Below are positions 53,811 to 64,000 of a stretch of 64,000 nt of DNA, piece after piece (the stretch's first letter is position 1; every line of letters begins with the position of its first letter). Made by a program: the position numbers and the translations under genes. Source of the DNA: Lasiodiplodia sp. COLG20 (lineage: Eukaryota > Ascomycota > Dothideomycetes > Botryosphaeriales > Botryosphaeriaceae); NCBI GenBank assembly GCA_009801085.1, contig VNWV01000014.1, positions 248,001 to 312,000 on the forward strand, written 5' to 3'. The notes beneath the pieces were generated by a model that ran no database searches, was not told where the DNA came from, and saw only the letters and a list, made by a program, of their open reading frames with translations.

Positions 53811-54628
53811 CTTCTAATAAAGATGGAGCCATACTAGCATGGGACAAAAGGTACCTGTCCGTGTGATCTCAAAATCGGGGTTGCTTCCGACATAATGCAA
53901 ATTGATATTTAACTGGCAAGAGGCATCACCACACCACGAGGCCTCAACACCAAAGTTTTCTTGCTTCGCCTTTGCTTCGCCTTGCCAGTATGAGGCGAAT
54001 AATGACTGGCCTATCGGTAGACGGCAGATAGTGACGCATCTCTGTCTGGCTGCCCGAAAAGCCCCCCTCGAGTGAATCCGGGCACATGGCCGTTGCGCCA
54101 AGATTGGGTGGTAAAACCAGCATGTGCTGTAAAGCAATCCGACGCCCGCATGGTGAGGCTGCGAGCCGCGGAAAGCCGAAGCTCAGCTTACGCCAAGGAA
54201 TTGGCCAACACAAGCAAACCTAGTGATCTACATAGCAGATCTGTCAATCAGCATTGCTTTGTTACGGGCTGTGCTGACAGGAATTGATCTCCGGGTTCCT
54301 TGTGGCATGGTGCCAGGGGCCGGGCAAATACAATCCCTGTGTTCGCGCAACCGAGGCGACACTGATCCTGCGGGGTTAGTGACGCAACCCACTGCAGCCA
54401 CTCTCGATTCCGGACGGACGGCCGAATGTTTAGATTCGATGTCAGCTATCACGCACTGCTGCGCATTTGAGGCGGGGTAATGGCTGTGATCTGCGTCTCG
54501 AGATAGAAGCCTGATTGATCCATTCCACATGTTTTAGCTGTCGTGTAACATTTAAAATCTGGGATTCATCTCACAACTCACTCTTCGCTTTGAAATCTCG
54601 CTAATCACTGTCTGCATTTGGAGCGGAG
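53811..54628. other. intergenic between divergent genes
   Basis: Promoter space for the NB-ARC receptor (minus) and the AsaB-like gene (plus); no gene inside. Confidence 0.45.
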
Positions 54629-55719
54629 ATGACTCCTCCCGAGAGCTGTAACGCTGCCGAAGATGATTGGACAACCGCAACGCTTGGATACGTCGACCCG
54701 GCCAAACTGCCACCGAAAGGAGAGAAGCCGTTCATTATTGTTTTCCCAATCTCGCATGTCCCAGGGGCAAAACAGCAAAACCTTTTTTTCATTCAGAAAC
54801 CTGGGGTGCGCATTCGAAACTTGAGGGGACGGGAGGAGCAATTCAATCTGGACGTGCACGGATTCCAGCCATGTCGCTGGTCATTCGATCCCTCCTGGGT
54901 GATCAGCGAGGAGGCTGTGGAGGAGATCTACTGCCGTGAAGCAGAACGCTTCCTGAAAGGTGTGCTGGATGCCAAAGACGTGGTTGTTTTCGACTGGCTC
55001 GTGAGTGCAATGTCCCTCAAGTTATGACGTTAACCGTCCTTCAGGTGAGGAAAAATACTCCACATTTTGAAGACAGACGATTCCGAAAGCAGCTTCGGCC
55101 AGCACTGAATGTTCATATTGGTAATTCTGCAAGCAAACACTGCGCCAGTCGAGTTAACGTTCTGATTTGCAGACCAAACGCCACGATCTGCGGTGAATCG
55201 TGTTCGCTTCCACATGGGATCCAGGGCGGAAGAGCTGTTGAAGAAAAGATTTCAAATAATCAAGTATGACAACCTTGGCCATCTAAGTCAGTAACGATCT
55301 GACAGGATCTAGTATCTGGCGTCCTCTGTTTACGCCTTTAGAAGATTGGCCACTTGCGGTCTGCGACTTCCGTACCACACCAAAGTCTTGCATCATCGCT
55401 GCAGACACGGTTTCGAGGGGCGAATACAAAGGAGAGAGTGCTTACCTCAAATATGATCCTGCCCAGGAGTTTTGGTATCTGAAACATCAGACAGTAGATG
55501 AGGTCTGGCTGATGAAGCAATTCGATTCTCTTTCTGATGCGACCAACGATTCATCCGAAAGGGTTGCACAATGTATGGGTCACAACCCCTATTTTGAAAC
55601 CTGATGACTCATGAAATCATACAGTCGCCGCGCATACAGCTTTTGATGACCCAAATGCAGGCAAGAATGCAAGACTCCGAGAGAGCATTGAACTTCGAAT
55701 GCTGGTTTTCTATGACTGA
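54629..55719 (+). CDS. AsaB / CmcJ / GA4-desaturase-like oxygenase-family protein
   Basis: Five exons (54629-55000, 55045-55120, 55173-55263, 55313-55572, 55625-55719) give 297 residues, the usual length. Typical blocks occur in order: LGYVDPAKLPPKGEKPFII, then NLRGREEQFNLDVHGFQPC, VVVFDWLVRK, NVHIDQTPRSAVNRVRFH, KKRFQIINIWRPL, PLEDWPLAVCDFRT, EFWYLKHQTVDEVWLMKQFD and AAHTAFDD with the end SIELRMLVFYD. The HxD pair in HIDQT and the later AHTAF histidine suggest an iron/2-oxoglutarate-like active site; members are annotated variously as hydroxylase, desaturase or methyltransferase in secondary metabolism. No synthase gene is near, so it may be a stand-alone enzyme. It lies divergent to the NB-ARC receptor. 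Confidence 0.88.
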
Positions 55720-55947
55720 AGAGAGGATTGATGACGAATGAAAGTATTGTTCTTAAGATGTGTCTTCATTTAGTGTGCTGATGTAACGATCCTTCAATCC
55801 TGGAACACACTTGATACCGCGTACTAATACTTTCATAGACATTGAGTGGATTCCATTCATGTAGTCGACAAATGGAAGTTCAATCCTAGAAGCAGGTATC
55901 CTTGTATTGGATCAAAGTGTCATCCTGTCCGCTTTTCCATATGAGCA

Positions 55948-56142
55948 TCAGCCCATTGTCTGTGAAGGCGCAGCTTCGAGGAGGTAGGTTTGATCGATGA
56001 GGTGGAGATCCTCCTCGTTGATGGTGGTGTTGGCAATCATCTCTTGGTCCTTCTCGAGCCACTCCTTCCAAGGCTGACTTAGATCGGCTGATGCATCGCC
56101 CGACTCGTTGACTGGATTGTCCTTCTGCGGCTGTGATTCCAT
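55948..56142 (-). CDS. small acidic ORF, doubtful
   Basis: 64 codons starting MESQPQKDNPVNESG. The sequence is hydrophilic and acidic (EWLEKDQEMIANTTINEEDL) without a known motif. A possible 5' leader intron (GTATGT near 56205, CTGAC and TGCAG near 56160) lies just upstream, which gives slight support for transcription. It could equally be a chance frame. Confidence 0.25.
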   Translation of the reverse strand: MESQPQKDNPVNESGDASADLSQPWKEWLEKDQEMIANTTINEEDLHLIDQTYLLEAAPSQTMG

Positions 56143-56514
56143 TCTGGTCTGTGTTCTCTGCAGTCAGATTCAAGACACCACTGTCGTGTTACGTAGTACA
56201 TACGTAGGCTGCGTTTGTGAAAGCAAGGCTGTGGTGTTGATTTTGATGGAGAAGAAACACGTCGCAAAAGACAGGTCGCATTTTTTCTCGCTTCCCTCGG
56301 ACTCGTGCTAATATAGGTATGAATGAGAATCACATGGACCTTTTCATACTCTGTTTTTACTCGCCTTGCCGTACTCTGAACCAGTAGAGACCCTTGTACG
56401 AAGTTGGGCAGCCATGCAAAGGACCCTGATAAGATCAACCGAGCCAATAATACCGAAACAAACCGAAAGTTTAAAATCGATCATGGAAGTTACGCATGAC
56501 CCACCCAACTTTCG

Positions 56515-58393
56515 TCAAGCCTGCTTCCGCAGAAAGGCGGGTGGAAGATCTGCGTCAAGCCACCACTTCAGACCAATGACGGCGCCCAGGAAGTCCCTCT
56601 CGAATTGCACCAACATCACACGCCAATCATCGTAATCAATCATGCCTAAGCTCATATGCTCGTCATAGGACTCGGTGACGAATTGGAACGTTTCATAGTG
56701 ATAATGGCGCAGTGGCGATCTTTGGGACGCTTTCCCTCCTTGGTGGAGAATCAGCTGGCCATTTTCGAGGCTGACGCTCATGGGAATCTCGAGTTTCGCA
56801 TCGCGATAGGCGCCAACATACTCGTAAAGTGGACCATGGGATGTGCCGCTCACTTGATGCTCTTTCAGAGGATCTGCGAGAACACGTTGATGCCAATGCT
56901 TGCATCTGCCCGCGAGGCTCTCTGCCAGAGCCTCGTAATCCACAGCCGCAGTGGCGTCAGGATCGACGACCTGACTTGCCAACACATGGGTGATCAGTTC
57001 GTTGGCATCGCCCAGGGCTGTGGTGTTTCCGAGGACCACGATGGCAGTGTCCAGCTCAGGGATGAGGACGAAGGACGACAACGCCCCGGCGTTCTCTCCA
57101 CAGTGGGATAGTGCCAGGGTATGAGAGTTGGGCTTGCCGATAGGTGGAATCGGAACATCGCTGGCAACGGCGTTGTTGCGGCCCCCGATGCTCAGCCTCG
57201 ATGGAAGCATCAGCCTCATAAAACCCATCCCATAGGAGCGTTCCAGCTCGCCATATGAAATGCTACGTGGCATGATCATCTGGGGTTGAAAGATTTCACC
57301 GATGTGGCATATGGTCCGATGATCCTTTTCGTATGCGTAGGCTTCCAGCAACTGTTGAGCCCACTTGAGCATGTCAGAAACGCAGCTCCGGATGCCCCCT
57401 CCGGGTGTGAACGGAGACGCCTCCCATGGTGGCTCGGCTATCTGGATAGGCTTTCCTGTCCTGGATGCGGCATATGCCAGGCTAATGTTCGAGTCTGGTA
57501 TGTCCTCTTGTTTGATACAAGTTCTGTCCAAGCCATACTCCTTGAAGACACGGCCTTTCATGAAATCAAGGTAATTGGCTTCCTTGCTCTTTCTCTGAAT
57601 GACGAGACCGGCCACCGCATACATCCAGTTGTTGTAAAGCCATTCACGGTTTAACGGTTGTATCCTTGGCAACGCGTTGACCCTCTTGATCAGTTCAGCG
57701 TGTGACACCAAAACCTCGCTGCGTTGGCCCACCCAAGACATGTCTATGCGGCCGTAGCCCGTCCGATGTGCTAAAAGATCAACGAGTGTGGCTCTGTCTT
57801 CTCTCAACTCTGGTATATATTTCTGGGCCGGGGCATCGAGATTTATTTCTCCATCGCCAGCCAGAAGAACGCAAGCGGTGGCCGTGAAAGCTTTGGTGCA
57901 GGATGCAATGTTGTAGAGTGTATTCTCATCCGCTGGTATCTTGTTTTCTTCGTCACGGTAACCCTTTCCCTTTGCCAGGATTGTTTGGCCACGATGCAGA
58001 ACTCCATAGGAGATGCCCACTTGGCCCATGATTTGGCATATCCGATTGATAATGGGCTCTAAATCTCCTAATCGCTGCTTCAATGATGTTTCCTGTGTAT
58101 TGCTATATCAATCAGCTACTGGGCTATCGGTCGAGAGAAGTTACTCACGTTATCCGATCGCCGTCTTTGCCGTCTAGGTAGAAGGTTGTATCCGACACTT
58201 CGGTTCCCTGTGTGGCTCCCAGCGATAGTGGCTTCAACGGAAGCATTGGAGATGGCGCTTCCAAGGGAGGGTTAAGGGAAAGGGGTTCCAGAGAGGTCAC
58301 CGACGATGACGAGTGGAGTGATGGTACTTCCTGCCATGAAGATTCCTGTGATGGAAACCCCTGCGGCGAGGTCTCCAGCGGTGAAGCCTCCAT
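56515..58393 (-). CDS. beta-lactamase-like serine hydrolase (class C / S12 fold)
   Basis: Two exons (58149-58393, 56515-58102) with a 46-nt intron give 610 residues. The first 80 residues are Ser/Pro-rich and low in complexity (LETSPQGFPSQESSWQEVPS) with no signal peptide. The catalytic domain has the SxxK motif ASCTK (Ser149, Lys152), the YxN motif LYNNW (Tyr238, Asn240) and a HCG segment (SHCGENAG) in place of KTG, as in many fungal penicillin-binding-protein-like esterases. The C-terminal 120 residues form a lipocalin-like beta domain common in this family. Relatives hydrolyse esters, amides or lactones, and some act in polyketide pathways; true beta-lactamase activity should not be assumed. 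Confidence 0.88.
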
Positions 58394-58757
58394 GTTGTGG
58401 CTGATGCTTGCTGTGAATTATACCCTCGGGAACACAAAGAGAATTTGTCGAGCTATATAGTCTTCCCATTGTCACACAAGAAACAAAAAACGTTCATTCA
58501 GGTATGCGCTCTATCACACAAGGCAACGTTCTGCGCAAATAGTGAGCTTCGGCTAATGGCGTGCATGAACGCCTGCAGGGCCATATAACAGGCAGAGATT
58601 CTATCCACACGGATGAAGTGGCGGGAGAATGCCGCTATTGTTTGCTATTTCGAGCAGTGGGCGCGCAGTCATATACTGAAGTAGCGAATGAGCGCTAAGC
58701 GGCATTCCCGCAGCAGAACGTAGATCAATTCAAGTGGCTTTTCCCGGACGGCAGCCA
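58394..58757. other. intergenic, promoter side of the hydrolase
   Basis: No gene recognised; it ends at the TA flank of the MITE-like element. Confidence 0.4.
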
Positions 58758-58759
58758 TA

Positions 58760-58976
58760 CAGTCCCCTCTTGCAGCCGATGGCTAGCGTGGATTTGCTTT
58801 TTGCTCATGTCATGGGTAGTTGAAGCTATTGTCCGGACGAGAATGTCGAATTTTTAATTCTACATACACGTCCGGACGATAGCTCCAGTTACCCACATAT
58901 GTTATTTTTCTAAGGCAGAGCAGGGGAGCCCTGCTCTTCTTCGCGCTAGCTATCGGCTGCGAGGAGAGCTGTACTG
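58760..58976 (+). mobile_element. MITE-like element with terminal inverted repeats, best copy
   Basis: A 217-bp non-coding element flanked by TA on both sides (58758-58759 and 58977-58978), as in Tc1/mariner-type insertions. The termini start CAGT and end ACTG; the arms share GCAGCCGATGGCTAGCG (left) and its complement CGCTAGCTATCGGCTGC (right) with one small indel. Inside sits a second inverted repeat around TGGGTAGTTGAAGCTATTGT and ACGATAGCTCCAGTTACCCA. It lies about 100 bp before the aldo-keto reductase ATG, so it may carry part of that promoter. Other copies are at 40384-40541 and 20533-20615. Confidence 0.75.
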
Positions 58977-59075
58977 TAGGAGCCAAGTCGCCACTAGCGA
59001 AAAAGAAAAACCCCGCACTGTCCTACCTGAGACGCCTCTGAGCCCAAAGTCCATCAGACACATCGCATTTTGAGA

Positions 59076-60053
59076 ATGAAATCTAATGACGCCTGCACAA
59101 CGAGAATGGCACAGGAAAGGCAGCAACCAACGCAATGGCGCTGGGAGCACGGACCGTTCCTTTACGGCACAGAGTTCAAGTTTTCCCCCGACGTCATCGC
59201 CACTGCTGTGCTGGCAGGATTCAGGGCCATAGACACAGCCGCACAGCCCCGGAATTGTGATGAAGAGGCAGTTGGAGCAGGTGTCGAAAAAGCAATCCTG
59301 GAGTCGAATGGGAGGATCAAACGCACCGATTTGTGGATACAGACCAAGTTCACGCCGATTGGAGCTCAATCGTACAAAGAAGTCTTTCCGAAACCGTTGC
59401 CGTATGACGCGAAAGACCCAATCGAAGTAATGGTGGAAAAAAGCGTTCGCTCGAGCCTCCAGAAACTGAAGACCGACTACCTGGATGCTGTGCTGCTTCA
59501 CGAACCGTTGGATACGATGGCGGATACACTACGGGCCTGGAACAGTCTGGAAAAATTTGTCCCGGCCACAGTGCGACACCTCGGCATGTCCAACGTACAA
59601 GTAGACGTCACGAGAGAACTATGCAGCCAGGTCGTGGTGCAGCCATCCATCGTGCAGTCGCGCTTCCGTCTTGTGCGATCGACAACAAAGGAGTCTTACG
59701 ACATGCGTCTTAGGCAATTTTGCCAACGAAACAGCCTCGTATACCAACCATTCTGGGTTCTCAAAGCAAATCCGCATCTTCTAAAGGCCGATCTTGTTGT
59801 CGCTTTGGCATCGCACTTTTCAGTCTCCCAGGAACAGATTCTCTACGCATTGGTGGCTTCACTCGGAGGCCAGATATGCATATTGAACGGGACAACGTCT
59901 GCAACACACATAAAAGAAGACCTTGAGGCTATGGAAAAGATTGGAACAGTTCCAGAACCGGTTGTGAGATCGTTTGAGGAAATACTCCAGAAGTTTTCAA
60001 ACACAATGCAAGCGCAAGACGGAAAGGAAAGAAAGCACCATAGCTCTGAATGA
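59076..60053 (+). CDS. aldo-keto reductase family protein with altered catalytic Tyr
   Basis: A single exon; the ATG at 59076 gives 325 residues (a second ATG at 59106 starts MAQERQQPTQW). The TIM-barrel blocks GFRAIDTAAQPRN, DLWIQTKFTPIG, KLKTDYLDAVLLHEPL and VRHLGMSNV are typical. Of the catalytic tetrad, Asp53, Lys91 and His142 are in place, but the position of the general acid Tyr (normally H-Y-N-E in fungal relatives) reads N-C-D-E, with Cys61 aligned to Tyr. The loss suggests a non-reductase or inactive protein, or reading of a neighbouring Tyr. The NADPH-binding end (ILNGTTSATHIKEDLEAM) looks normal. The MITE-like element lies directly upstream. Confidence 0.85.
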   Translation: MKSNDACTTRMAQERQQPTQWRWEHGPFLYGTEFKFSPDVIATAVLAGFRAIDTAAQPRNCDEEAVGAGVEKAILESNGRIKRTDLWIQTKFTPIGAQSYKEVFPKPLPYDAKDPIEVMVEKSVRSSLQKLKTDYLDAVLLHEPLDTMADTLRAWNSLEKFVPATVRHLGMSNVQVDVTRELCSQVVVQPSIVQSRFRLVRSTTKESYDMRLRQFCQRNSLVYQPFWVLKANPHLLKADLVVALASHFSVSQEQILYALVASLGGQICILNGTTSATHIKEDLEAMEKIGTVPEPVVRSFEEILQKFSNTMQAQDGKERKHHSSE

Positions 60054-60105
60054 ACGGTATGAATAACATTCTATTGAAGACATCCAAAGATGTCATAATT
60101 TGTTG

Positions 60106-60966
60106 TCAATCCTCATCGGGCGAGGTGTGCAGCTTTCGTCGGATGCTTGAAAAACAGATACTGCCCAGTGTAAAAATGCCGATCAGTGTGGGAATGAGCT
60201 GACCACTGTCAAGCAGTGAAATAGAACCCATGTCCACGTTGTTGATTCGTATGGTCATTTCCACCATAAGGATGGAGATCGTTCCACTCACGAACTGGAC
60301 GAAGCTCAGGACGTATATTGCTGTGTTTATATGGTCGTTGTCGTCATTGAGATCTGGTGGGGCAGTTCCGGCGAGGAGAACGTTGACAGCTGCGGCTAAC
60401 GCACCAAATCCGCAGAAACAGCCGATTACGCTGAAGACCTTTCCAGATATCCTCCACTTTCCATACACACTGATAGATCCGAAGAGAAATACTAGCACAT
60501 CGCAACCTGTTTTCCGTCCATTATCGACACCAACGAAATAGAGCCACGGCTGGGTTCCTATAACACAGAGCCAGAGAAGTAGCATTGTCGCGAAAGATCC
60601 CGTCGATTCATGAAGGCGTGCAATGCTAGGGGGCACATTCCCGATATTCAAGAAAAATATCAGCCATGTGACAATGTACCACTCCAGCGCAACAAGATTG
60701 TTTTCAGATAACGTGCGGAAGGTGTTTATGAAGACGGAAACCGAGAGGATGTTGGTCGTCGTACGTGCAACACGTGTTTGTGATGGATTGAAAATCGTCG
60801 CCACCAGGACAGCTGCCCACTGCAAATAGAGTCCAATTCGGATGCCAATTCCATAGACGTCTGGATCGCCTTCGATAGTGCACGAGGCTGTATCAGACTC
60901 AAAATGTGTAAAAGCAGATGTTTGAGAGACAAATGACCAGAAAAGAGGTGCCCGTACCCAACGCAT
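60106..60966 (-). CDS. hypothetical seven- to eight-helix membrane protein
   Basis: A single exon of 286 codons from the ATG at 60966 (MRWVRAPLFWSFV, context AACGCATGG). The block GDPDVYGIGIRIGLYLQWAA near the N-terminus is characteristic of a fungal family of small integral membrane proteins of unknown function that I recall from plant-associated ascomycetes. Hydrophobic helices follow at WYIVTWLIFFLNIGNVPPS, FATMLLLWLCVIGTQPWLYF, VFSVIGCFCGFGALAAAVNV, YVLSFVQFVSGTISILMVEM and LIPTLIGIFTLGSICFSSI. No transporter or receptor signature is visible. It ends 52 bp from the convergent aldo-keto reductase. Confidence 0.75.
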   Translation of the reverse strand: MRWVRAPLFWSFVSQTSAFTHFESDTASCTIEGDPDVYGIGIRIGLYLQWAAVLVATIFNPSQTRVARTTTNILSVSVFINTFRTLSENNLVALEWYIVTWLIFFLNIGNVPPSIARLHESTGSFATMLLLWLCVIGTQPWLYFVGVDNGRKTGCDVLVFLFGSISVYGKWRISGKVFSVIGCFCGFGALAAAVNVLLAGTAPPDLNDDNDHINTAIYVLSFVQFVSGTISILMVEMTIRINNVDMGSISLLDSGQLIPTLIGIFTLGSICFSSIRRKLHTSPDED

Positions 60967-61314
60967 GGTGGATACAAGTGTGAGTGTCGCACAATAGCGG
61001 ACGGGTATGATCAATCTTGCTTATCTTGAGAATCGTCCAGGATTGTTGGCATTCAGGCTAAACACGCACCAATAGCTATTGCATGCCACATGTACCCATG
61101 CTTGCAGTCTCACAGCATGCGGCAGTTGGTCGATCATTAAACAAAAACTCTAAAATCATCAGCTGGTCAAAGGGTAGAGTCGGCTTAACTGGGCTCTCTT
61201 GGACAACCCAGCTTCCCGATCGCTCGACGCCCGAACTTAACGTCTGCTGTGCGACCTGATCCTGCGCGTTCTGTATCACCTATATTGTTGTTCCGTGGAT
61301 TTGCGCATTGCTCA
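60967..61314. other. divergent promoter interval
   Basis: 348 bp between the membrane-protein start (minus) and the MFS start (plus). No gene recognised. Confidence 0.4.
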
Positions 61315-63078
61315 ATGAATTATGCCATCCTGCTCAGTATCATATTTGTGTTCCTAGTGACTTTCAGCGAGAATGCGACAGCTGCCGCTCGTATCAGGGC
61401 GCTAGAAATTTCCGTCTGTCACGCATATTATCGCGGCAATAGGATACCTGAACATCTCTGCAAGATCGCCCCCGTACAGCAGGAGTTAGCATCCCTGCGT
61501 GCTTGGCTTGGTGTGCTTGAAGCAGTCCCAAGTATGCAATCTGCCTTCGTCTCTGCTCAAAAAGCCTCAGAGCTGACTCATTATACAAGACTTGATTATT
61601 GGGCTGCCTCTTGGTCATTACGCAGACAGCGTCGGCCGGCGCCCCGTCCTGCTCTTAAACGTGACAGGGCTTTGGATGAACCTATCCAGTATCGCTATAT
61701 TATGTATGTGTATTTGGTTGCTTGCATAGAGATCAACGGGCGTATAGGCTGATTTTTCCAAGGCTACTTTAATAGATACTTCCCGCCTGGATTTGTCCTG
61801 ACATCACCAATCTTCCTTCTCCTTGGCGGCGGTAAATATGTCTATCAAGCCATGGTCACGAGCATCGTGATTGACTGCAGTCACAAAACGAAAAGGTGAG
61901 CATCACGAAGTATTGGTAGTCTGCAAATTATTACTATAACTCTCCGTACATTTTGCAGAACACGCAACTTATTTTTAGTCTTCTCGACATATATCATCAC
62001 TAACCTGATTGGACCTCCCCTTGGCGCACTGTTAATGTCAAGAAACGTTTTCGGCGCCTTGAGTCTGGGCGTCGGGACCATCATCCTCACTTATCCTGTG
62101 GTCCTCTGGCTACCGGAAACTTGTTTCAACGGAATATCACAACATTCTGACGCAGAACACACCTCGCTTAGTCGAGGCTATAATCAACGTATTGACGACA
62201 GTAATCCCCCAGAGACGCACCCATCACAGTTTACAATGTCAAATGGGTCGGTGCTTTGTTCTTATACGCTTAAATTCTGTAACACTGCACGGAAGCCATT
62301 TACAGACTTCACAGCTCTTCTATCAAATAAAGATCTGCGTCTTGCATTTCTATCCATTCTCATTGGCACAGGTGGAGCTTTCACCGACATTCTCCTCCCA
62401 TACATTTCTATTACTTTAAGGTGGCCATTGGCTAAGGTAAGCTCTTATCGACCCATTTAAATAATCATTCTGACCATCCAGGTCTCGTTCATTCTGCCGA
62501 TTCTGTCCGCTTTTCAACTATTCTGTTACTCATTTGCTTTGCCCTCACTCTCCAGAGTTCTACAAAAGCGAGGTTCATGGGGTCCCGAGCAAAGTGATTG
62601 GATATTGGCTTTCACGAGCGGAATTCCCCTGTTTCTTGGAACAATGGTGATTGGATTATCTTCTGACATCAAATGGCTTCTAATGGGTAAGTGGCAGAGG
62701 TGATGAATACGACAATGCTTACTACTAAACAGGCTTAATCATCCAAACTGCTGGCTGTGGGAGCAGACTCTGTTTGATCTCCGTTTTGTCTATCCTCATT
62801 GAGACAGAATATCGCGCACGCCTTTTTACTTCAATCAGTCTGGTGGACACCGTGGGCCAACTAATTCGTGCTCCTTTCATGGAATCGCTTTTTGCTACGA
62901 GCATTAATTTGAAAGGGGTTGGGAGAGGTCTGCCTTTCTTTGTATCGAGTGTGAGTACTATATAGTATGAGAAATTGTGATTTTTGCTGATTCATATAAG
63001 TTCTGCCAGCTCGCCGCTTCCATTGCTATCTGGTCACTGGATCCCAAATCTACCCAGCCTTATGCAGACGAACGTTAG
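61315..63078 (+). CDS. major facilitator superfamily transporter
   Basis: The frames look scattered, but seven exons (61315-61531, 61590-61703, 61763-61895, 61959-62436, 62482-62686, 62733-62950, 63010-63078) join cleanly into 477 residues. The first loop carries VCHAYYRGNRIPEHLCKIAP, typical of a fungal MFS group with an ICR-YY motif. The signature loop between helices 2 and 3 is GLPLGHYADSVGRRPVLLL (G-x-x-x-D-x-x-G-R-R). The next helices read LCYFNRYFPPGFVLTSPIFL and LLGGGKYVYQAMVTSIVID, then NLIGPPLGALLMSRNVFGAL and WLPETC. A cytosolic loop and six further helices follow (SFILPILSAFQLFCYSFALP). The substrate is unknown; efflux is the common role in this group. Local codon use is AT-richer than in the left part of the window. 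Confidence 0.85.
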
Positions 63079-64000
63079 AGAAAGTGTGCTAAGCGATATA
63101 GCACTTTAAGGCTACCTCTTGAAAATTATATAGAGACACTTAAATCGTTAAGGCCAGTTTTGTGGAAATAATAGCTACATATCAGCGAGATGAAGTTACG
63201 CGCAGCCTTATAAAAGCTCTCACCACATAAGATGAATTGTCAGACCCTACATCATCATGACAAAAGGTTAGAGCCCATAAGTTTTCATGAAAAGCAAAAA
63301 CTGTGAGACAAGCTCACGCTTATGCTAGAACCGGGGGTAGTGGCGGTTTCGTAGGGAGTGGCGGTTTCGTAGGGAACTGAGGTAAATACTGAAATGACTT
63401 ACTGCCAACTTTTATTATACCTAATTACCGAGGTAATTCCAAACATCAGCAAATGAGGATCAACATAGTACATTAACAATAAAATATTTATCCATGACGA
63501 ACCAATGGAGAGGTAGCTGAGGGTTTACTAATGGGTTCCGCGCTCTGAACTAGGTTGGGAACATCCAACAGTCGCCTTCGCTTTTGTCCTTCACTAAATC
63601 TTCATACGCCTTTCGCCTGCTGCGAATGATTTTGGTCTTTTGCTGGTTACGTCATTCTATAGCGCTGAAGATGATTTTGATAATTCTGACCGTGTCCTTG
63701 GCCTCCTTTATTTACCTGGACACGGTGCGACGGGTACGGTGACTAAGCCACTTGAACCAAGCTATTGACATGCGATTTGGATGGTTTCATTCTCACATCA
63801 TCAAACCGTTCAGGTATGTTGGTCTTTGGTACTCTTTCTTCAACTCTTGTACCAGAACTGGTGCTACGTAAATACGCAAGCACTTTGGAGAGAATGCAGC
63901 CGAACGACCGTACGCCACACTTTCTAGTATCTAGCTAAGGGTGCCCGGAAGTGATTAGCTGAAGGCCGATATACCTTCTAGGCTTCCTCGATGTAGGAGT
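63079..64000. other. AT-rich intergenic, no gene recognised
   Basis: No supported frame. It contains a perfect 18-bp tandem duplication (63339-63374) and a short hairpin (63688-63697 with 63718-63727). Confidence 0.5.
63339..63374 (+). repeat. perfect 18-bp tandem duplication
   Basis: Two identical adjacent units AGTGGCGGTTTCGTAGGG in otherwise AT-rich DNA. Probably a slippage product. Confidence 0.8.

Noticed and set aside
61315..63078. MFS gene as a pseudogene
   Set aside because: Scattered frames first suggested decay, but six introns with proper signals join all parts into a continuous 477-residue transporter.
1..64000. tRNA, rRNA, CRISPR or bacterial operon features
   Set aside because: No cloverleaf, rRNA-like or regularly spaced repeat arrays were seen; gene structure is eukaryotic.

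Overview
The window is nuclear DNA of a filamentous ascomycete (Pezizomycotina). The evidence is short spliceosomal introns (about 46-95 nt) with GTAAGT-like donors, CTGAC/CTAAC-like branch sites and YAG acceptors in most genes, start contexts such as CACCATG, and typically fungal families (Clr5, DUF4246, DUF3176, DUF3433, DUF7580, HeLo, NACHT-ankyrin and NB-ARC-TPR receptors, AsaB/CmcJ-like enzymes). I rebuilt exon structures by hand; all coordinates come from reading frames and splice signals, not from transcripts or database searches. I see no rRNA, tRNA or CRISPR.

Layout. 1-13 kb: a short Clr5-domain protein, a DUF4246 protein, a small secreted eqolisin-like protein, a quinone/enoyl-reductase-type oxidoreductase, a DUF3176 membrane protein and a secreted aspartic protease. 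A diverged repeat pair flanks the DUF3176 gene. 13-17 kb: an unknown protein and a HeLo-DUF7580 protein transcribed divergently from one 298-bp promoter. 18-29 kb: a secreted carboxylesterase, then two damaged genes: a caspase-like protein fused to a subtilase, and a DUF3433 membrane protein. 29-35 kb: an F-box protein, a GPI-anchored repeat protein and a TPR relic. 35-40 kb: a complete hydrolase-NACHT-ankyrin receptor. 40-44 kb: a divergent cytochrome P450 / FAD-oxidase pair. 44-54 kb: a membrane protein, a coiled-coil protein, a P-loop GTPase-like remnant and a complete DUF7708-NB-ARC-TPR receptor. 54-63 kb: an AsaB/CmcJ-like protein, a beta-lactamase-like hydrolase, an aldo-keto reductase with an altered active site, a small membrane protein and a seven-exon MFS transporter.

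Two themes stand out. First, the window is rich in genes of the fungal self/non-self and regulated-cell-death repertoire: HeLo, caspase-like, two NLR-type receptors, a TPR relic and a GTPase-like relic. Second, several genes are interrupted by single in-frame stop codons or one-base frame changes while homology continues past the lesion, and three copies of a small inverted-repeat element (MITE-like; one with clear TA flanks) lie nearby. Together this looks like a fast-evolving accessory segment of a fungal chromosome.
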